Source: Microcoleus sp. FACHB-68 (GTDB taxonomy: Bacteria > Cyanobacteriota > Cyanobacteriia > Cyanobacteriales > Oscillatoriaceae). From it: 64,000 bases of DNA. How positions within the stretch are numbered: the first letter of the stretch is position 1; each line of letters begins with the position of its first letter. The stretch lies in the NCBI RefSeq assembly GCF_014695715.1, contig NZ_JACJOT010000009.1, positions 62,001 through 126,000 on the forward strand. Reading direction: 5' to 3'. Both the position numbers and the translations under genes were made by a program. This document shows positions 45,169-54,428 of the stretch, piece by piece. The notes beneath the pieces are model-generated. The model saw nothing but the letters and a program-made list of their open reading frames with translations. It made no database searches and was not told the DNA's origin.

Positions 45169-46701
45169 ATGACACAGATACTCGACGATAACAGCAACGT
45201 ATACCAGTTGATCCAAGGCCCAGATACCATCATTGCCCTGGGAGGCAATGACCTTGTCCAGAGTTTTAGCGGCGGGGGGAGTTTAATATTCGGTAACGCC
45301 GATGCCGACCTTCTCTTCGCTCAAGGCACCAACGATACCTTAGATGGCGGTCAGGATATTGATCAGCTGACCAGTTCCAAGGGAAGTAGTTTATTATTTG
45401 GACGAGAAGGCGACGACATCTTAAATAGCTCAACTGCCGGCAGGGATACCTTGATAGGCGACGGCGATACCTTGGGAGGTGGCGATGATTCCCTCGTCGG
45501 TGCGGCTGCTTCAGAAGCGCCATTAAGTCCCGTGGAGTCGTTGTTGGGGGGAGCTGCAGGAGGACTGATTGCCACCAACAACTACTACTTTGGTAACCAA
45601 GGAAATGACACTATCAGCGGCAGCGGTAGTGGGGAGACCATGTTTGGTGGCCAAGGCAACGACGTGCTGACTGCAACGGCAACTTCGACCAGGAATTTCT
45701 TGTCAGGTGACGTTGGTAATGACACAATCATTGGCGGCGGCGCGAATGATACCCTTCTAGGTGATTTCGACCCAGCGGGCGGTGGCAATGACAGTGTTGT
45801 GGGTGGAGAAGGCAATAAAGTCTATATCAACGGCAATATCGGCAATGACACCCTAGAGGTTGGTGCAGGAGCTCAATCTACAGTGAATGGTGGCCAAGGC
45901 GACGACTCTATTGATGCCGCCGATGCCGGCACAGGCGACGATGCTGGAGAATTCTATTTGTCTGGGGACAGGGGCAATGACACTATTCTTGCCGGCTCCG
46001 TTTCTGACAGCGTGTACGGTGGCGACGACAACGATTATCTATCGGGTGTAGAGGGGACTAGTGAAATAGAGCAAGGAACCGTCTTATTTGGTGGCAACGG
46101 TAGCGATGTTATACTCGGTGCCGGCTATCAGAAGCTAATTGGTGAGGCTGGCAATGACTACCTGTTCTCGGCAACTGGAACCGATTTCTTTGATGCTGGA
46201 GATGGTAATGACACCTTAGACGCAAGCCAGGGCATATCCACAACTGGCATAGTCTGGGTGGCCGGTAATGGCAACGACCTGCTCATAGGTAGTTCCCTAG
46301 TAGATCAGATGAATGGTGGTGCCGGCAATGACATCCTGTCCGGCGCTGAGGGTGCAGACCTGATGACTGGCGGTGATGGTCAAGATCGCTTCCAATACTT
46401 GACCCTTGGTGACTTTGGTGATCAAATCGGCGACTTTGTCAGTGGCACAGACAAATTTATATTCCAAGGTGCCAACATTGGAGGTTTCCCAGCAGCATCC
46501 GGTCTCAACGACGCCCAGCTCGTGATCGTATCTACTTACAACGGCACAACCGGCGCGTCCGGCACTGCGCCTCTGTTTGCGTTTGAAACCGCCACCAAGA
46601 ACTTAGTCCTTGACACCAATGGTACTACAGAGGGCGGCACATTCGTCGTCGCAACAGTTTTCGGTGGGACCGTCACAGAGAATGACATTCAGATCATCTA
46701 A
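45169..46701 (+). CDS. RTX-like calcium-binding beta-roll protein
   Basis: The 510-residue protein is almost wholly Gly/Asp-rich repeats of the RTX kind, with units such as GGQGNDVLT, GNQGNDTISGS, GGAGNDILSG and NDTLDAS. These bind calcium in a parallel beta-roll once outside the cell. The last 110 residues begin at DGQDRFQYLTLGDFGDQIGD and form the non-repeat C-terminal region that usually holds the type I secretion signal. There is no N-terminal signal peptide, in keeping with that route. A type I exporter lies 2.3 kb downstream. The gene ends with a strong terminator and seems to be a single-gene unit. Confidence 0.88.
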   Translation: MTQILDDNSNVYQLIQGPDTIIALGGNDLVQSFSGGGSLIFGNADADLLFAQGTNDTLDGGQDIDQLTSSKGSSLLFGREGDDILNSSTAGRDTLIGDGDTLGGGDDSLVGAAASEAPLSPVESLLGGAAGGLIATNNYYFGNQGNDTISGSGSGETMFGGQGNDVLTATATSTRNFLSGDVGNDTIIGGGANDTLLGDFDPAGGGNDSVVGGEGNKVYINGNIGNDTLEVGAGAQSTVNGGQGDDSIDAADAGTGDDAGEFYLSGDRGNDTILAGSVSDSVYGGDDNDYLSGVEGTSEIEQGTVLFGGNGSDVILGAGYQKLIGEAGNDYLFSATGTDFFDAGDGNDTLDASQGISTTGIVWVAGNGNDLLIGSSLVDQMNGGAGNDILSGAEGADLMTGGDGQDRFQYLTLGDFGDQIGDFVSGTDKFIFQGANIGGFPAASGLNDAQLVIVSTYNGTTGASGTAPLFAFETATKNLVLDTNGTTEGGTFVVATVFGGTVTENDIQII

Positions 46702-46758
46702 ATGCTCTGAGTAAGAGAAGTGCCGGCTTTAAATTAAGCGCAGAGCTGTAATTAAATG

Positions 46759-46787
46759 AAGCTGGGGAGGCAATCCCCAGCTTTTTT
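46759..46787 (+). terminator. intrinsic terminator after the RTX gene
   Basis: AAGCTGGGGA at 46759-46768 pairs perfectly with TCCCCAGCTT at 46774-46783 across a five-base loop, with a six-base T run from 46782. It starts 57 bp past the RTX stop codon. Confidence 0.92.
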
Positions 46788-46830
46788 GTGGATTTTCGAG
46801 CGCAGCTATTTAGCCGGCCCCTTGGGAAGT

Positions 46831-47700
46831 CTATTCTGTAGCCGGAAAGCGCACTTTCCCCCCAATCAAACCGAGGAAAGCCGTACCGAAATGCTGAATT
46901 TCTAGAAATGCCGCTTGAGGTGGAGCCGGCTTGTAAATCCTGAAAGTCTTCATGATTCCTAGAGTGGCCGCACTTTCCAGCGGGCCAACAAAGCTAGTAT
47001 CCCGGTCTAAAAAATAAGGCTGCTTTGTCCAGTGGGCCATTTGGCCGGCATTTAGAAAATAGCAACCCGAATGAGGATTTAGCGCACGGCGGAACAGCAC
47101 CGGCGTTTCCATAATCTTGCCCTTCAATTCCGCCTGTTCCCCCACATTCTGGAATTTTGCCGTCACCCTAGGTCGTAAGTCACCATCAACATAAGCTTTG
47201 TGAACTTTGCCGTGAAGCGATACCTCATAGCGATTAGGCTGGAGCAGGTTCAACTCCCCCGATATCTTGCTAAACCACTGTAATTTCACAAAAAACCAAG
47301 GGTCATGCAAAATCAGGTCGTCTTCTAAAAAACAGTAGTAGTCATACTTACCCAAACAATCCCGCAGTACAGCTTGGCACTCAAAGCCCAACAGCATTGG
47401 CTCCGCACTCGTGGCATGATGAGTGTATAAGTGAGACGGCAACGGAACCTGGGACAAAATATGACAGTCTTGAGTTGTACAGACGATAATATCAATATCG
47501 TGAGATTGCGATTGATTGGCCGGCAAGGCTAAAAGCTGGGCAATGTCAATAATGCTCTGAGACTTGCCAAATAACTGGTGCAAGGCAGTAATGCCGGCAC
47601 TCAAAGCTTGGATACGGGGTTGCGGGTCTTTTTTTTGAGAACCGTGAGAACCCCCACCAGCGGGATTGAAAAAATGGGCAATTGTGAACAGAATACGCAT
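46831..47700 (-). CDS. putative glycosyltransferase-like protein
   Basis: I do not recognise a defined family. The N-terminus MRILFTIAHFFNPAGGG resembles the start of some glycan-building enzymes. A central YDYYCFLEDDLILHDPWFFV segment near residue 145 resembles the metal-binding acidic motif of GT-A glycosyltransferases. NPHSGCYFLNAGQMAHWTKQ near residue 220 resembles the acceptor part of GT families in cyanobacteria. No signal peptide or membrane segment is seen. The frame opens at 47712 and the fourth codon on is ATG 47700, which opens the MRILFTI sequence. It faces away from the PpiC gene. Confidence 0.6.
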   Translation of the reverse strand: MRILFTIAHFFNPAGGGSHGSQKKDPQPRIQALSAGITALHQLFGKSQSIIDIAQLLALPANQSQSHDIDIIVCTTQDCHILSQVPLPSHLYTHHATSAEPMLLGFECQAVLRDCLGKYDYYCFLEDDLILHDPWFFVKLQWFSKISGELNLLQPNRYEVSLHGKVHKAYVDGDLRPRVTAKFQNVGEQAELKGKIMETPVLFRRALNPHSGCYFLNAGQMAHWTKQPYFLDRDTSFVGPLESAATLGIMKTFRIYKPAPPQAAFLEIQHFGTAFLGLIGGKVRFPATE

Positions 47701-47886
47701 AGAGGATGCCAAATTGAATTAGCGCCGACGCACTCATAGCATTAACATTATGTAGCAGTTGCGAGGCGAGTGAAATTGGCACATTTTACTACCTTAAAGC
47801 AGACAAATTCATCGGCAGCCCTGAAATTAAGGTAAGGCCGGCAAGCAAGTGATTGGCCTCCTTTTGATGGCTATACAGAAAACCTC

Positions 47887-48663
47887 ATGAGCACAGGTGA
47901 ACCGGAAAACATGGCAGAACTTTTCCAAGTAGGCAACACAGTCATCCAAGCGCATGAAATCCCCTCGCTCTTGAATCGCTATCAGTTAATGCCCCAACTT
48001 TTGCGAGGCATTATCATTGACCAAGCGATCACCGGCATCACTTGCACTGACGAAGAGCGTCAAGCAATCCTTGAACAGTTTTACCAGCAACACCAGCTCA
48101 GTTCTGCCCAAGCCCGGGACGCTTGGCTGCAAAATCAGGGGATGACTCAGGCGCAAATGGAAGAGTTCGTAGTCCGCCCCCTATTGTTAGAAAAATTTAA
48201 AACAGCGACCTGGGGAGCCAAAGTAGAATCCTATTTTCTCACCCGCAAGGGCAGCTTAGATCAAGTCGTTTATTCCCTGATCCGTACCCAAGATCCGGGA
48301 ATGGCTCAAGAAATTTATTTTCGCATCTCAGAAGGCGAACAGTCTTTTGCTGAGCTAGCCAAAGAATACTCTCTAGGCCCAGAAGCCCGCACAGGTGGTT
48401 TATTAGGGCCGGTTCCCCTTTCTCAGCCCCACCCAGCCATCAGTAAACTTCTCTCAGTCAGTAAACCCGGTCAGCTCTGGCCCCCACGCGTTCTGGCAGA
48501 ATGGTTTGTGATTATTCGATTAGAAAAATTCCTACCGGCTCGCCTAGATGAATCGATGCGCCGGCACCTGATTGATGAAATGTTTGACAACTGGATCAAA
48601 GAGCAGATCCAGCAAGTCAGACCGTTGCAATCTCTTTTGTCAGCAACTCCAACTTCGGCGTGA
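47887..48663 (+). CDS. parvulin-type peptidyl-prolyl isomerase
   Basis: The N-terminal 110 residues are helical (SurA-like), and the rotamase domain runs from about residue 130: SLIRTQDPGMAQEIYFRISE, FAELAKEYSLGPEARTGGLL, GPVPLSQPHPAISKLLSVSK and PGQLWPPRVLAEWFVIIRLE. There is no signal peptide, so the protein may act in the cytoplasm before secretion. The same gene order, isomerase then HlyB-like exporter then HlyD, occurs in other cyanobacteria, suggesting a chaperone-like role with the type I exporter. Start ATG 47887, or ATG 47911 eight codons on. Confidence 0.85.
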   Translation: MSTGEPENMAELFQVGNTVIQAHEIPSLLNRYQLMPQLLRGIIIDQAITGITCTDEERQAILEQFYQQHQLSSAQARDAWLQNQGMTQAQMEEFVVRPLLLEKFKTATWGAKVESYFLTRKGSLDQVVYSLIRTQDPGMAQEIYFRISEGEQSFAELAKEYSLGPEARTGGLLGPVPLSQPHPAISKLLSVSKPGQLWPPRVLAEWFVIIRLEKFLPARLDESMRRHLIDEMFDNWIKEQIQQVRPLQSLLSATPTSA

Positions 48664-49039
48664 TTAAAACAGTTAATTGTGGCGATCCCAATTACTACCG
48701 ACCGCGACAAGTATTTAGAACCAAGCCAATACAAATCTTTTTGAGTCAATCGGTTTCAAGCAATTCCAATCTCCTCTAAATTTGCCAGCAATCATAAAAT
48801 TCCACAAATTCCACACCCAACACAAAAGCGCTTTCATTAACGCTAAAATGCTTGAGGGGGGATGGCTGATTGTGAGAGCTGTATTTTGCCAAGCCGGCAA
48901 AATTACTGAAATGGGGCATCATAACGAGAATCGGCTTGGAATTAGTTGAGATTTGTTGACATAGAGAGCAACAAATAATGGCTTAAAGTTACCATCGGAT
49001 GAAAGCGACCCACCCGAAGCCAAGTTCAAAACTTCCGGT
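48664..49039. other. intergenic region before the type I exporter
   Basis: A 376-bp stretch without a supported gene. It should carry the exporter promoter. A 61-codon minus-strand frame at 48715-48900 has no domain and was not accepted. Confidence 0.35.
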
Positions 49040-52000
49040 ATGACCCAAACAGTTTCCCCGTCTCAAATTCCTGCTTTTTTGGCGCAAACGGCCCCGTTCG
49101 ATCGGCTGGGAGTAAATGCTTTACAAGCGATTGCAGCCAAATGCCAACTCCTGCGTTACCGCACGGGGCAACCAATCTTTGAACGCGAAAAAATGCCCAC
49201 TCAGGTGGTCATGATTTATCAGGGGCAAGCCCGATTGTTAGGTTATGACCAGCGCATCCAGATGCCCGTCAGCTTAAAATTAGTCGGTCAAGGAGAAATT
49301 TTAGGCTGGGCCGGTTTGGTGCGAAACGTGCCATGCGAAACAGCGATCGCCTCTACAGAAGTCGTATGTATTAGCCTTTCAGCCGCTGACTTTTTAGCCT
49401 CCCTAGACGCAGAACCAGTCCTGCGCCAAGCCTTTCGTGAGCGCCCCGCCCTTAGCGAAGTTTTTGAACTCTTAAGTGCAGAACTCCAGCGCAGAGCCGA
49501 TGGAGTCGCAAATCTCAAAGACTTAGCATTCCGAATTTGGGAAGATTCCGTTGTCTTAAACTTACCACCCGGCCAGCTGAATCTCGCCAAATTAGACCCC
49601 AATCGGGTTTGGCTCGTCAGCAGTGGCGAAGTCGGAGATTTCCCCACAGAAAGCCGGCTGTCTCTTGACGGCTCACAGCGCGTCTTATCTGTGCAGGGAA
49701 AAAGAGGAGCCAGATTGCTGGGCTTGCAGTTTCAAACTGAAATGACCAGCCAAGCGGCTCAAGAAGTAACCATTATCCAGGACTCAGCCCCATCCGACGG
49801 CAGCACCGCCGGCCTAGAACGGTTACCCCCAGCCCCCACCTACCAAATTACCGACGCTCCGCCACGTCCTCCAGAGCCGGAACCAGACCCTTTCGCACCA
49901 CGAGCCAAATACCCGTTTGTCAAGGGCAACGGACCCATTAATGCGCCCTTAGCTTGCTTTCAAATGTTAAGCAAGCATACCGGCGTCACATTTCGTAAGG
50001 ACATCATTCGCCGGGTACTCGATGGCCAGCTGAAAACCAAAGGGCAAATTTCTTTACAAACCTGCGGTGCTGTAGTAGAGATGATGGGGCTGCGTGCCCA
50101 ACTGGTGCAAGTTCCCGCTACAGCAGTAAATCGGCTCAAAGCACCTGCCCTGATTAGCTGGAAAGATAGCTTTGCCATCCTCTACAGCATCACTGAAAAA
50201 GAGCTGGTCATGGCCGTGCCAGAAACCGGCATTATCAAGAAGGTGCCCAAGGAATTTGCAGAAACTTGGGGAGAAGTCGGGCAGATACTGCTGCTACAAG
50301 TTCCTCAAGGTGAGCGAAAGGAAAAGTTCAGCCTTAACTGGTTTATTCCAGCAGTTATTAAATATCGCGGCGTCTTAAGCCAAGTCTTCATTGCTTCATT
50401 CTTTGTCCAGCTGTTCGGGTTGGCCAACCCGCTGATCACCCAGGTCATTATCGATAAAGTGCTGGTACAGCGCAGTATCGAAACCTTAGATGTTTTGGGG
50501 TTCTTTTTGCTGGGTGTAGCGCTGTTTGAAGCCTTGCTGACCGCTTTGCGGACTTATTTGTTTGTTGATACTACAAACCGGATTGACCTAAGTTTGGGTT
50601 CGGAGGTGATTAACCATTTAGTCCGCCTGCCACTGAACTACTTTGACAACCGGCGCGTCGGCGAACTGGCCGGTCGGATGAATGAATTAGAAAGAATTCG
50701 GCAATTTCTCACCGGCACAGCCCTGACGGTGGTACTCGACGCCGTTTTTTCAGTGGTCTACATCGTCGTCATGTTCATTTACAGTTGGATACTGTCAATT
50801 GTGGCATTGGCGACGGTGCCCTTATTTGCAGCCTTAACCCTGCTCGTATCTCCCATCATCCGCCAGCAGTTACGCAGAAGGGCTGAACGCTACGCAGATG
50901 CAGAATCCTATCTCGTTGAAGTCCTCAACGGGATTCAAACCGTCAAAGCGCAAAACATTGAACTGCTAGCCCGCTGGCAATGGCAAGAGCGTTATGCGCG
51001 ATATGTCAGTGCCGGCTTTAAATCCGTCTTAACCTCTAGTACCGCCGGCTCAGTTAGCGGCTTCTTACAAAAACTCTCAGGCTTACTCATTCTGTGGGCT
51101 GGGGCGCATTTGGTCTTAAACAATGAACTGAGTTTGGGTCAATTAATCGCATTCCGGATTATCTCAGGCTACGTCACCAGCCCCCTCCTGCGCTTAGTAC
51201 AGTTGTGGCAGAATTTCCAAGAAACAGCTCTGTCCATTGAACGACTCAGTGATATTCTGGATGCGCCTTTAGAAGCTGACGAAGATAATAGGAATAATAT
51301 TCCCCTACCGGAGATTCAAGGAAACGTTAAATATGACGGCGTTTCGTTCCGCTTTGCCGCCGCCGGAGCACTGCAACTGGTTAATATCAACTTAGATTTC
51401 CCAGCCGGCAAATTTGTGGGTATTGTCGGTCAGAGTGGCTCCGGTAAAAGTACCTTGATGAAGTTGCTACAGCGCCTTTATGACCCACTCTCCGGTCGCA
51501 TTCAAATTGATGGGTACGATATCACGAAAGTAGAACTCTATTCCTTGCGCCGACAGATTGGCATGGTTCTTCAAGACACCCTGCTATTCAATGGCTCAGT
51601 GCAAGAAAATATCGCCCTCAACAACCCAGAAGCCACCACAGAAGAAATTATTGAGGCCGCAAAAATTGCATTCGCCCATGAGTTCATTATGTCTCTCCCA
51701 AATGGCTATAACTCAGTCGTAGGAGAGCGGGGTTCAGGTCTATCTGGGGGTCAAAGACAGCGAATTGCCATCGCCCGGACGGTACTGCAAAACCCGAAAC
51801 TGCTCATTTTAGATGAAGCAACCAGTGCCCTCGATTACGAGTCAGAACGACAAGTGTGTGAAAACTTGAGAGTAGCCTTTAAAGGGCGTACCGTCTTTTT
51901 CATTACTCACCGGCTCTCCACTGTCAGGAGTGCTGATGAAATATTAATGATGGCTCAAGGTTCTGTCGTCGAGCAAGGAACCCACGACGAATTAATGGCC

Positions 52001-52051
52001 CTGAAAGGTCTTTACTATTGCCTCTATCAGCAACAGGAGTCACAGCTGTGA
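49040..52051 (+). CDS. type I secretion ABC exporter with cNMP-binding and inactive C39-like domains
   Basis: This 1003-residue protein has four parts. Residues 10-150 look like a cyclic-nucleotide-binding domain (TGQPIFEREKMPTQVVMIYQ, ETAIASTEVVCISLSAADFL). Residues 295-425 are a C39-like peptidase domain without its catalytic residues: the Cys position holds Ala302 (NAPLACFQML) and the His position is Ser (WKDSFAILYS), as in HlyB. Residues 440-720 are the membrane domain. Residues 770-1000 are the ATPase: Walker A QSGSGKST (Lys803), signature LSGGQRQRIAIARTVLQ (Ser902), and LLILDEATSALD. Inactive C39 domains fit export of RTX-type proteins, which keep their C-terminal signal. The HlyD gene overlaps it by 4 bp. 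Confidence 0.92.
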   Translation: MTQTVSPSQIPAFLAQTAPFDRLGVNALQAIAAKCQLLRYRTGQPIFEREKMPTQVVMIYQGQARLLGYDQRIQMPVSLKLVGQGEILGWAGLVRNVPCETAIASTEVVCISLSAADFLASLDAEPVLRQAFRERPALSEVFELLSAELQRRADGVANLKDLAFRIWEDSVVLNLPPGQLNLAKLDPNRVWLVSSGEVGDFPTESRLSLDGSQRVLSVQGKRGARLLGLQFQTEMTSQAAQEVTIIQDSAPSDGSTAGLERLPPAPTYQITDAPPRPPEPEPDPFAPRAKYPFVKGNGPINAPLACFQMLSKHTGVTFRKDIIRRVLDGQLKTKGQISLQTCGAVVEMMGLRAQLVQVPATAVNRLKAPALISWKDSFAILYSITEKELVMAVPETGIIKKVPKEFAETWGEVGQILLLQVPQGERKEKFSLNWFIPAVIKYRGVLSQVFIASFFVQLFGLANPLITQVIIDKVLVQRSIETLDVLGFFLLGVALFEALLTALRTYLFVDTTNRIDLSLGSEVINHLVRLPLNYFDNRRVGELAGRMNELERIRQFLTGTALTVVLDAVFSVVYIVVMFIYSWILSIVALATVPLFAALTLLVSPIIRQQLRRRAERYADAESYLVEVLNGIQTVKAQNIELLARWQWQERYARYVSAGFKSVLTSSTAGSVSGFLQKLSGLLILWAGAHLVLNNELSLGQLIAFRIISGYVTSPLLRLVQLWQNFQETALSIERLSDILDAPLEADEDNRNNIPLPEIQGNVKYDGVSFRFAAAGALQLVNINLDFPAGKFVGIVGQSGSGKSTLMKLLQRLYDPLSGRIQIDGYDITKVELYSLRRQIGMVLQDTLLFNGSVQENIALNNPEATTEEIIEAAKIAFAHEFIMSLPNGYNSVVGERGSGLSGGQRQRIAIARTVLQNPKLLILDEATSALDYESERQVCENLRVAFKGRTVFFITHRLSTVRSADEILMMAQGSVVEQGTHDELMALKGLYYCLYQQQESQL

Positions 52052-53700
52052 AATCTGATTCAGTATTTGATCAACCCGTCATTTTAGAACAGCCAGCGAT
52101 CTGGTCACAAGTCTTCGTTTGGCTGATTGTCGGTGTAACAGCATCGGGTCTGATTTGGGCAGCGGTTGCGAATGTTGAGCAAGCCATTCCCGCCACAGGC
52201 AAATTAGAACCCAAAGAAGCCCCGAAAGAAATCAAAGCGCCCGTTGGCGGAGTTGTCCGTGAGGTTCTCGTTGACGACGGAGACTTTGTCAAACAAGGAG
52301 AAATCTTACTAACCTTTGACCCCACCTCACCGGAAGCGGATGTAGAGTCTTTGAGAAATCTCAAAGAATCTCTGATTCGCGAAAATCAGTTTTATTCCTC
52401 AGTCGATGGCACTAAGCCCAGCGGCAAAGGTTCCGATTTAGAATCCCTCACCAAACTGCGTGAGAACTTAATCACGCAAAATCAATATTACCAAGCGCTG
52501 GTGAATGAACCTGATGGGTCAGTCGGGGGCAGCGGCGCGTTTGATGCCACCCAAGAGCGGCTTTTAGGAGCCAGCCGTGCCGAGTATCAGTCTCGCGTCC
52601 AGGCCGCCCGTTTGCAAGTTCAGGAATTGGAAAAACAGCTTTCCCAAACTCAAGGGCAATTATCAGCAGCCCAGGAGCGATTAGCATCGGCTAGGCAACA
52701 AATCCCTAAAGCTCAAATCCAATTAGCAACGGCTCAAAGACGAATTGAAACGCTCCAGCAACAAAAAGCAAAGTCTGAAGAGGTGCTAGAGCTGAATCGA
52801 CAGATTCTTTCCCAAGTATCGCCCTTGGTGGAAGAAGGGGCGCTTTCTAAGCTGCAACGGCAACGTCAAGAGCAAGAAGTGTTGACTCGCCAAGCTGCCG
52901 TTCTCTCAGGAGAATCTGATTTGCTGACAAGCCTCAATGATATCGAAACGCGGCAGCGGGAACTGTTAACCAGTCAGGATGAAATCACAGCACGCCAAGC
53001 TGAAGTAAATCGGCTTAGCGATGAAGCGCAGCGGATCGCTGTGCAAATTGAACGGGCGAAGCAAGAATTGCAAAATACACAAGAGTTGTCGAGAAAAGAC
53101 GTTCTCACGAAAATTTCAGACAATGAAAAGCAAATTGCAGAAATTGATTCCCAGTTAGGAAAGTCTAAGCTGGAAAATCAAAAAACGATGGCCCGAATAG
53201 AAGGCGAGTTGACGAAGGCTCAACAAGCCCTTCAATATCAAGAATTGCGGGCACCCGTGAGCGGTTACGTGTTTGATCTAAAAGCATCGTCTGGGAGTGT
53301 GGCGCGGGAAACTGATCAAGAGCCGATTCTGAAGCTGATTCCCAATGATAAGCTGATCGCCAACGTCTTTATTCAAAACAAGGATATTGCGCTGGTGAAA
53401 GAAGGAATGCCGGTCGATATTAACATTGAAGCGTTCCCGGCAATGGAATTTGGCACGATTGAAGGCAAATTGCTCTCGATTGGGAAAGATGCTTTGCCCC
53501 CCACTCAAGAACGCCCCTTCTATTCTTTCCCAGCAAAAATTGAACTGGATCGTCAGTATTTTGAGGTGAGTGATAAACAGATTCCCATCCAGTCAGGGAT
53601 GGCAGTCCAAGCTACGGTTAAGATTGGTAAGCGGACTGTGCTGGAAATGTTCTTGGATCGGATGAGCCGAAAAGTGAAGACTTTAGAGACGGTGAAGTAA
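52048..53700 (+). CDS. HlyD-family membrane fusion protein
   Basis: This is the periplasmic adaptor of the type I exporter. A membrane helix (VFVWLIVGVTASGLIWAAVA) lies near residues 14-38. A lipoyl half-motif GVVREVLVDDGDFVKQGEIL follows. A long coiled coil runs over roughly residues 140-390 (LEKQLSQTQGQLSAAQERLA, IAVQIERAKQELQNTQELSR), and then the second lipoyl half and beta-barrel with LRAPVSGYVFDLKASSGSVA. The frame opens at TTG 52018, but GTG 52048 gives a GTGA overlap with the exporter stop, typical of coupled translation, so I use it. No TolC gene is in the window. Confidence 0.92.
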   Translation: MKSDSVFDQPVILEQPAIWSQVFVWLIVGVTASGLIWAAVANVEQAIPATGKLEPKEAPKEIKAPVGGVVREVLVDDGDFVKQGEILLTFDPTSPEADVESLRNLKESLIRENQFYSSVDGTKPSGKGSDLESLTKLRENLITQNQYYQALVNEPDGSVGGSGAFDATQERLLGASRAEYQSRVQAARLQVQELEKQLSQTQGQLSAAQERLASARQQIPKAQIQLATAQRRIETLQQQKAKSEEVLELNRQILSQVSPLVEEGALSKLQRQRQEQEVLTRQAAVLSGESDLLTSLNDIETRQRELLTSQDEITARQAEVNRLSDEAQRIAVQIERAKQELQNTQELSRKDVLTKISDNEKQIAEIDSQLGKSKLENQKTMARIEGELTKAQQALQYQELRAPVSGYVFDLKASSGSVARETDQEPILKLIPNDKLIANVFIQNKDIALVKEGMPVDINIEAFPAMEFGTIEGKLLSIGKDALPPTQERPFYSFPAKIELDRQYFEVSDKQIPIQSGMAVQATVKIGKRTVLEMFLDRMSRKVKTLETVK

Positions 53701-53796
53701 AAAAAGTAAGGGAGTGATGAATAATGGGTAATTGGGGATTTTTACGCTCTCCCATTCACCTTCTCCACTACTTCCTTCTTGAGGGCTTGTGCGTCA

Positions 53797-54348
53797 ATGA
53801 ATATTTTGCCCACTGAAATTCCAGATGTTTTGATTGTTGAGCCTAAGGTGTTTTCAGACGCCAGAGGCTTTTTTTTTGAAAGTTTCAACCGGCAGGTGTT
53901 TGCCGAAAAAACCGGCGTGACGGCTGAGTTCGTCCAAGATAACCACTCTCGTTCCGCCCAAAATATCCTGCGGGGTTTGCACTATCAAATTCAACAACCG
54001 CAAGGGAAATTGGTGCGGGTGGTTGTCGGTGAAATATTTGACGTTGCCGTTGATATCAGAAAAAATTCCGCTACTTTTGGCAAATGGGTGGGATGCCGGC
54101 TGAGTGCCGAAAATTGCCGGCAACTGTGGATACCGCCTGGGTTCGCTCATGGCTTTTTAGCGGTTTCCGAAGTCGCTGAGGTGCTGTATAAAACAACTGA
54201 ATACTACGCCCCCCAACATGATCGGTGTATCCTATGGAATGATCCGGATATTGGCATTGACTGGCCGCTCAACGGCGCTTCGCCGATTTTATCGGCTAAA
54301 GATCAAGCCGGCAAGCCTTTCAAAGCCGCAGAAGTGTTTGAGAGTTGA
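53797..54348 (+). CDS. rfbC: dTDP-4-dehydrorhamnose 3,5-epimerase
   Basis: RfbC (RmlC) is the third enzyme of dTDP-L-rhamnose synthesis. It has the cupin-type pattern: PKVFSDARGFFFESFNRQVF, FVQDNHSRSAQNILRGLHYQ with the catalytic His, VAVDIRKNSATFGKWVG and IPPGFAHGFLAVSEVAEVLY with the Tyr-containing YKTTEYYAP. It is 183 residues long. The frame opens from TTG 53779, but ATG 53797 opens MNILPTEIPDVLIVEPKVFS as in homologues. rfbD follows 80 bp downstream. Confidence 0.95.
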   Translation: MNILPTEIPDVLIVEPKVFSDARGFFFESFNRQVFAEKTGVTAEFVQDNHSRSAQNILRGLHYQIQQPQGKLVRVVVGEIFDVAVDIRKNSATFGKWVGCRLSAENCRQLWIPPGFAHGFLAVSEVAEVLYKTTEYYAPQHDRCILWNDPDIGIDWPLNGASPILSAKDQAGKPFKAAEVFES

Positions 54349-54428
54349 CAATTATCAGTGGAATTAGGCCGGGATTAGGCGATTAAAGACGGTTACGGAA
54401 AAATTTACCCTTTACTGTTGACTTTTTT

